Assembly: GCF_000230835.1 (NCBI RefSeq)
Contig: NZ_CM001240.1
Coordinates: forward strand, 1,372,501 to 1,436,500
DNA length: 64,000 bases
Origin: Clostridium sp. DL-VIII
Lineage (GTDB): Bacteria; Bacillota; Clostridia; Clostridiales; Clostridiaceae
Direction: 5' to 3'
Each line of letters begins with the position of its first letter. Position 1 is the first letter of the stretch. This document shows positions 63,613-64,000 of the stretch, piece after piece. Position numbers and translations under genes: made by a program. The notes beneath the pieces were generated by a model. The model saw nothing but the letters and a program-made list of their open reading frames with translations, searched no databases and was not told the origin of the DNA.

Positions 63613-64000
63613 GATAATAAAAGCTGCACTTATTGAGGATATTCCAAATGAAGATATAACAACTAATTCAATTATAAACGAAGAAAGCATAGCGACTGTG
63701 GAATTGTTATGCAAAGAAGAAGGCATAATTGCAGGGCTTGAGGTATTTAAACGGGTATTTGAGATATTAGGGAATGTAGAAGTAGAATTTTACAAAGGCG
63801 ATGGAGATAAAGTCTTTCCAAAAGAAAAGGTAGCTTTTTTAAAGGGAAGCACTAGAAATTTATTGATGGGAGAAAGATTAGCATTAAATCTGCTGCAAAG
63901 AATGAGTGGAATAGCTACCTTGACAAATAAATTTGTTCAAGAGATATGTAAAACAAATACGAAATTATTAGATACAAGAAAAACAATACCTAATCTTAGA
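63587..64000 (+). CDS. nadC: Nicotinate-nucleotide pyrophosphorylase (quinolinate phosphoribosyltransferase), partial
   Basis: 138 codons to the window end. ATG 63587 lies within nadB with AGAGGTGG upstream. ALIEDIPNEDITTNSI, GIIAGLEVFKRVFEIL, GERLALNLLQRMSGIAT and LLDTRKTIPNLR are the conserved N-terminal and PRPP-binding regions. It converts quinolinate to nicotinate mononucleotide, completing the operon. The C-terminus is outside the window. Confidence 0.95.
   Translation, partial: MINYLVVDKIIKAALIEDIPNEDITTNSIINEESIATVELLCKEEGIIAGLEVFKRVFEILGNVEVEFYKGDGDKVFPKEKVAFLKGSTRNLLMGERLALNLLQRMSGIATLTNKFVQEICKTNTKLLDTRKTIPNLR

Overview
The window is very AT-rich, with Gram-positive ribosome binding sites, frequent TTG and GTG starts, spore-related genes (a CotF-like pair, spore photoproduct lyase) and clostridial-type polyamine, galactose and NAD genes. 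It most resembles a chromosomal segment of a spore-forming Clostridium sensu stricto, plausibly of the beijerinckii/saccharoperbutylacetonicum group. That placement is inference from gene content and base composition.

Layout. 1-4700 (minus strand): a Leloir galactose operon galK-galE-galT followed by its LacI-type regulator, with a near-perfect LacI-type operator (4676-4695) in front of galK. 4884-5322: a large fold-back repeat. 5389-8124 (minus): an Asn/Gly/Met-rich protein and a chemoreceptor. 8513-12189: an unknown membrane-anchored protein, two small CotF-like genes, a HAD hydrolase, a DUF3892-type protein and an HD-domain hydrolase. 12397-18501: a polyamine cluster (speD, PLP decarboxylase, speE, carboxy(nor)spermidine dehydrogenase and decarboxylase), which encodes two different ways of adding an aminopropyl group.

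19094-38510 is the most interesting part. A fully consensus sigma-A promoter leads into what I read as a divergent contractile injection system related to type VI secretion. It has TssB-like and TssC-like sheath proteins, two Hcp-like tube proteins, baseplate-like proteins, two VgrG-like spikes, a DUF4280/PAAR-like tip and a candidate DUF1795/EagR-like chaperone. No ClpV and no TssJLM membrane complex is visible. In their place are a J-domain protein, a large Hsp70/actin-fold ATPase, two FHA proteins and two PP2C-like proteins, suggesting phospho-signalling and chaperone-driven control.

38531-53787 is the effector region. Three proteins made of choline-binding-type cell-wall repeats carry different C-terminal domains. 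Each lies directly behind a complete or 5'-truncated copy of the same vgrG and is followed by candidate immunity genes. Orphan toxin modules (toxin-44-like; ADP-ribosyltransferase) with their neighbours (a membrane protein; an ADP-ribosylglycohydrolase), an interrupted tyrosine recombinase and an IS110-family element lie in the same array. The layout resembles Rhs/CDI cassette arrays and suggests toxin exchange by recombination in the vgrG 3' end.

53788-57727 is an accessory patch: duplicated transposase remnants around an Rpn-type nuclease, a DUF4143 fragment and an AAA-ATPase-like protein. From 58062 on the window returns to core functions: a DUF3592 protein, spore photoproduct lyase, cysK, and nadA-nadB-nadC behind a promoter with a NiaR-like palindrome. 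nadC runs off the end.

Four long fold-back elements (4884-5322, 16878-17187, 22331-22783, 32060-32349) punctuate gene boundaries. No rRNA, tRNA or CRISPR array was seen.
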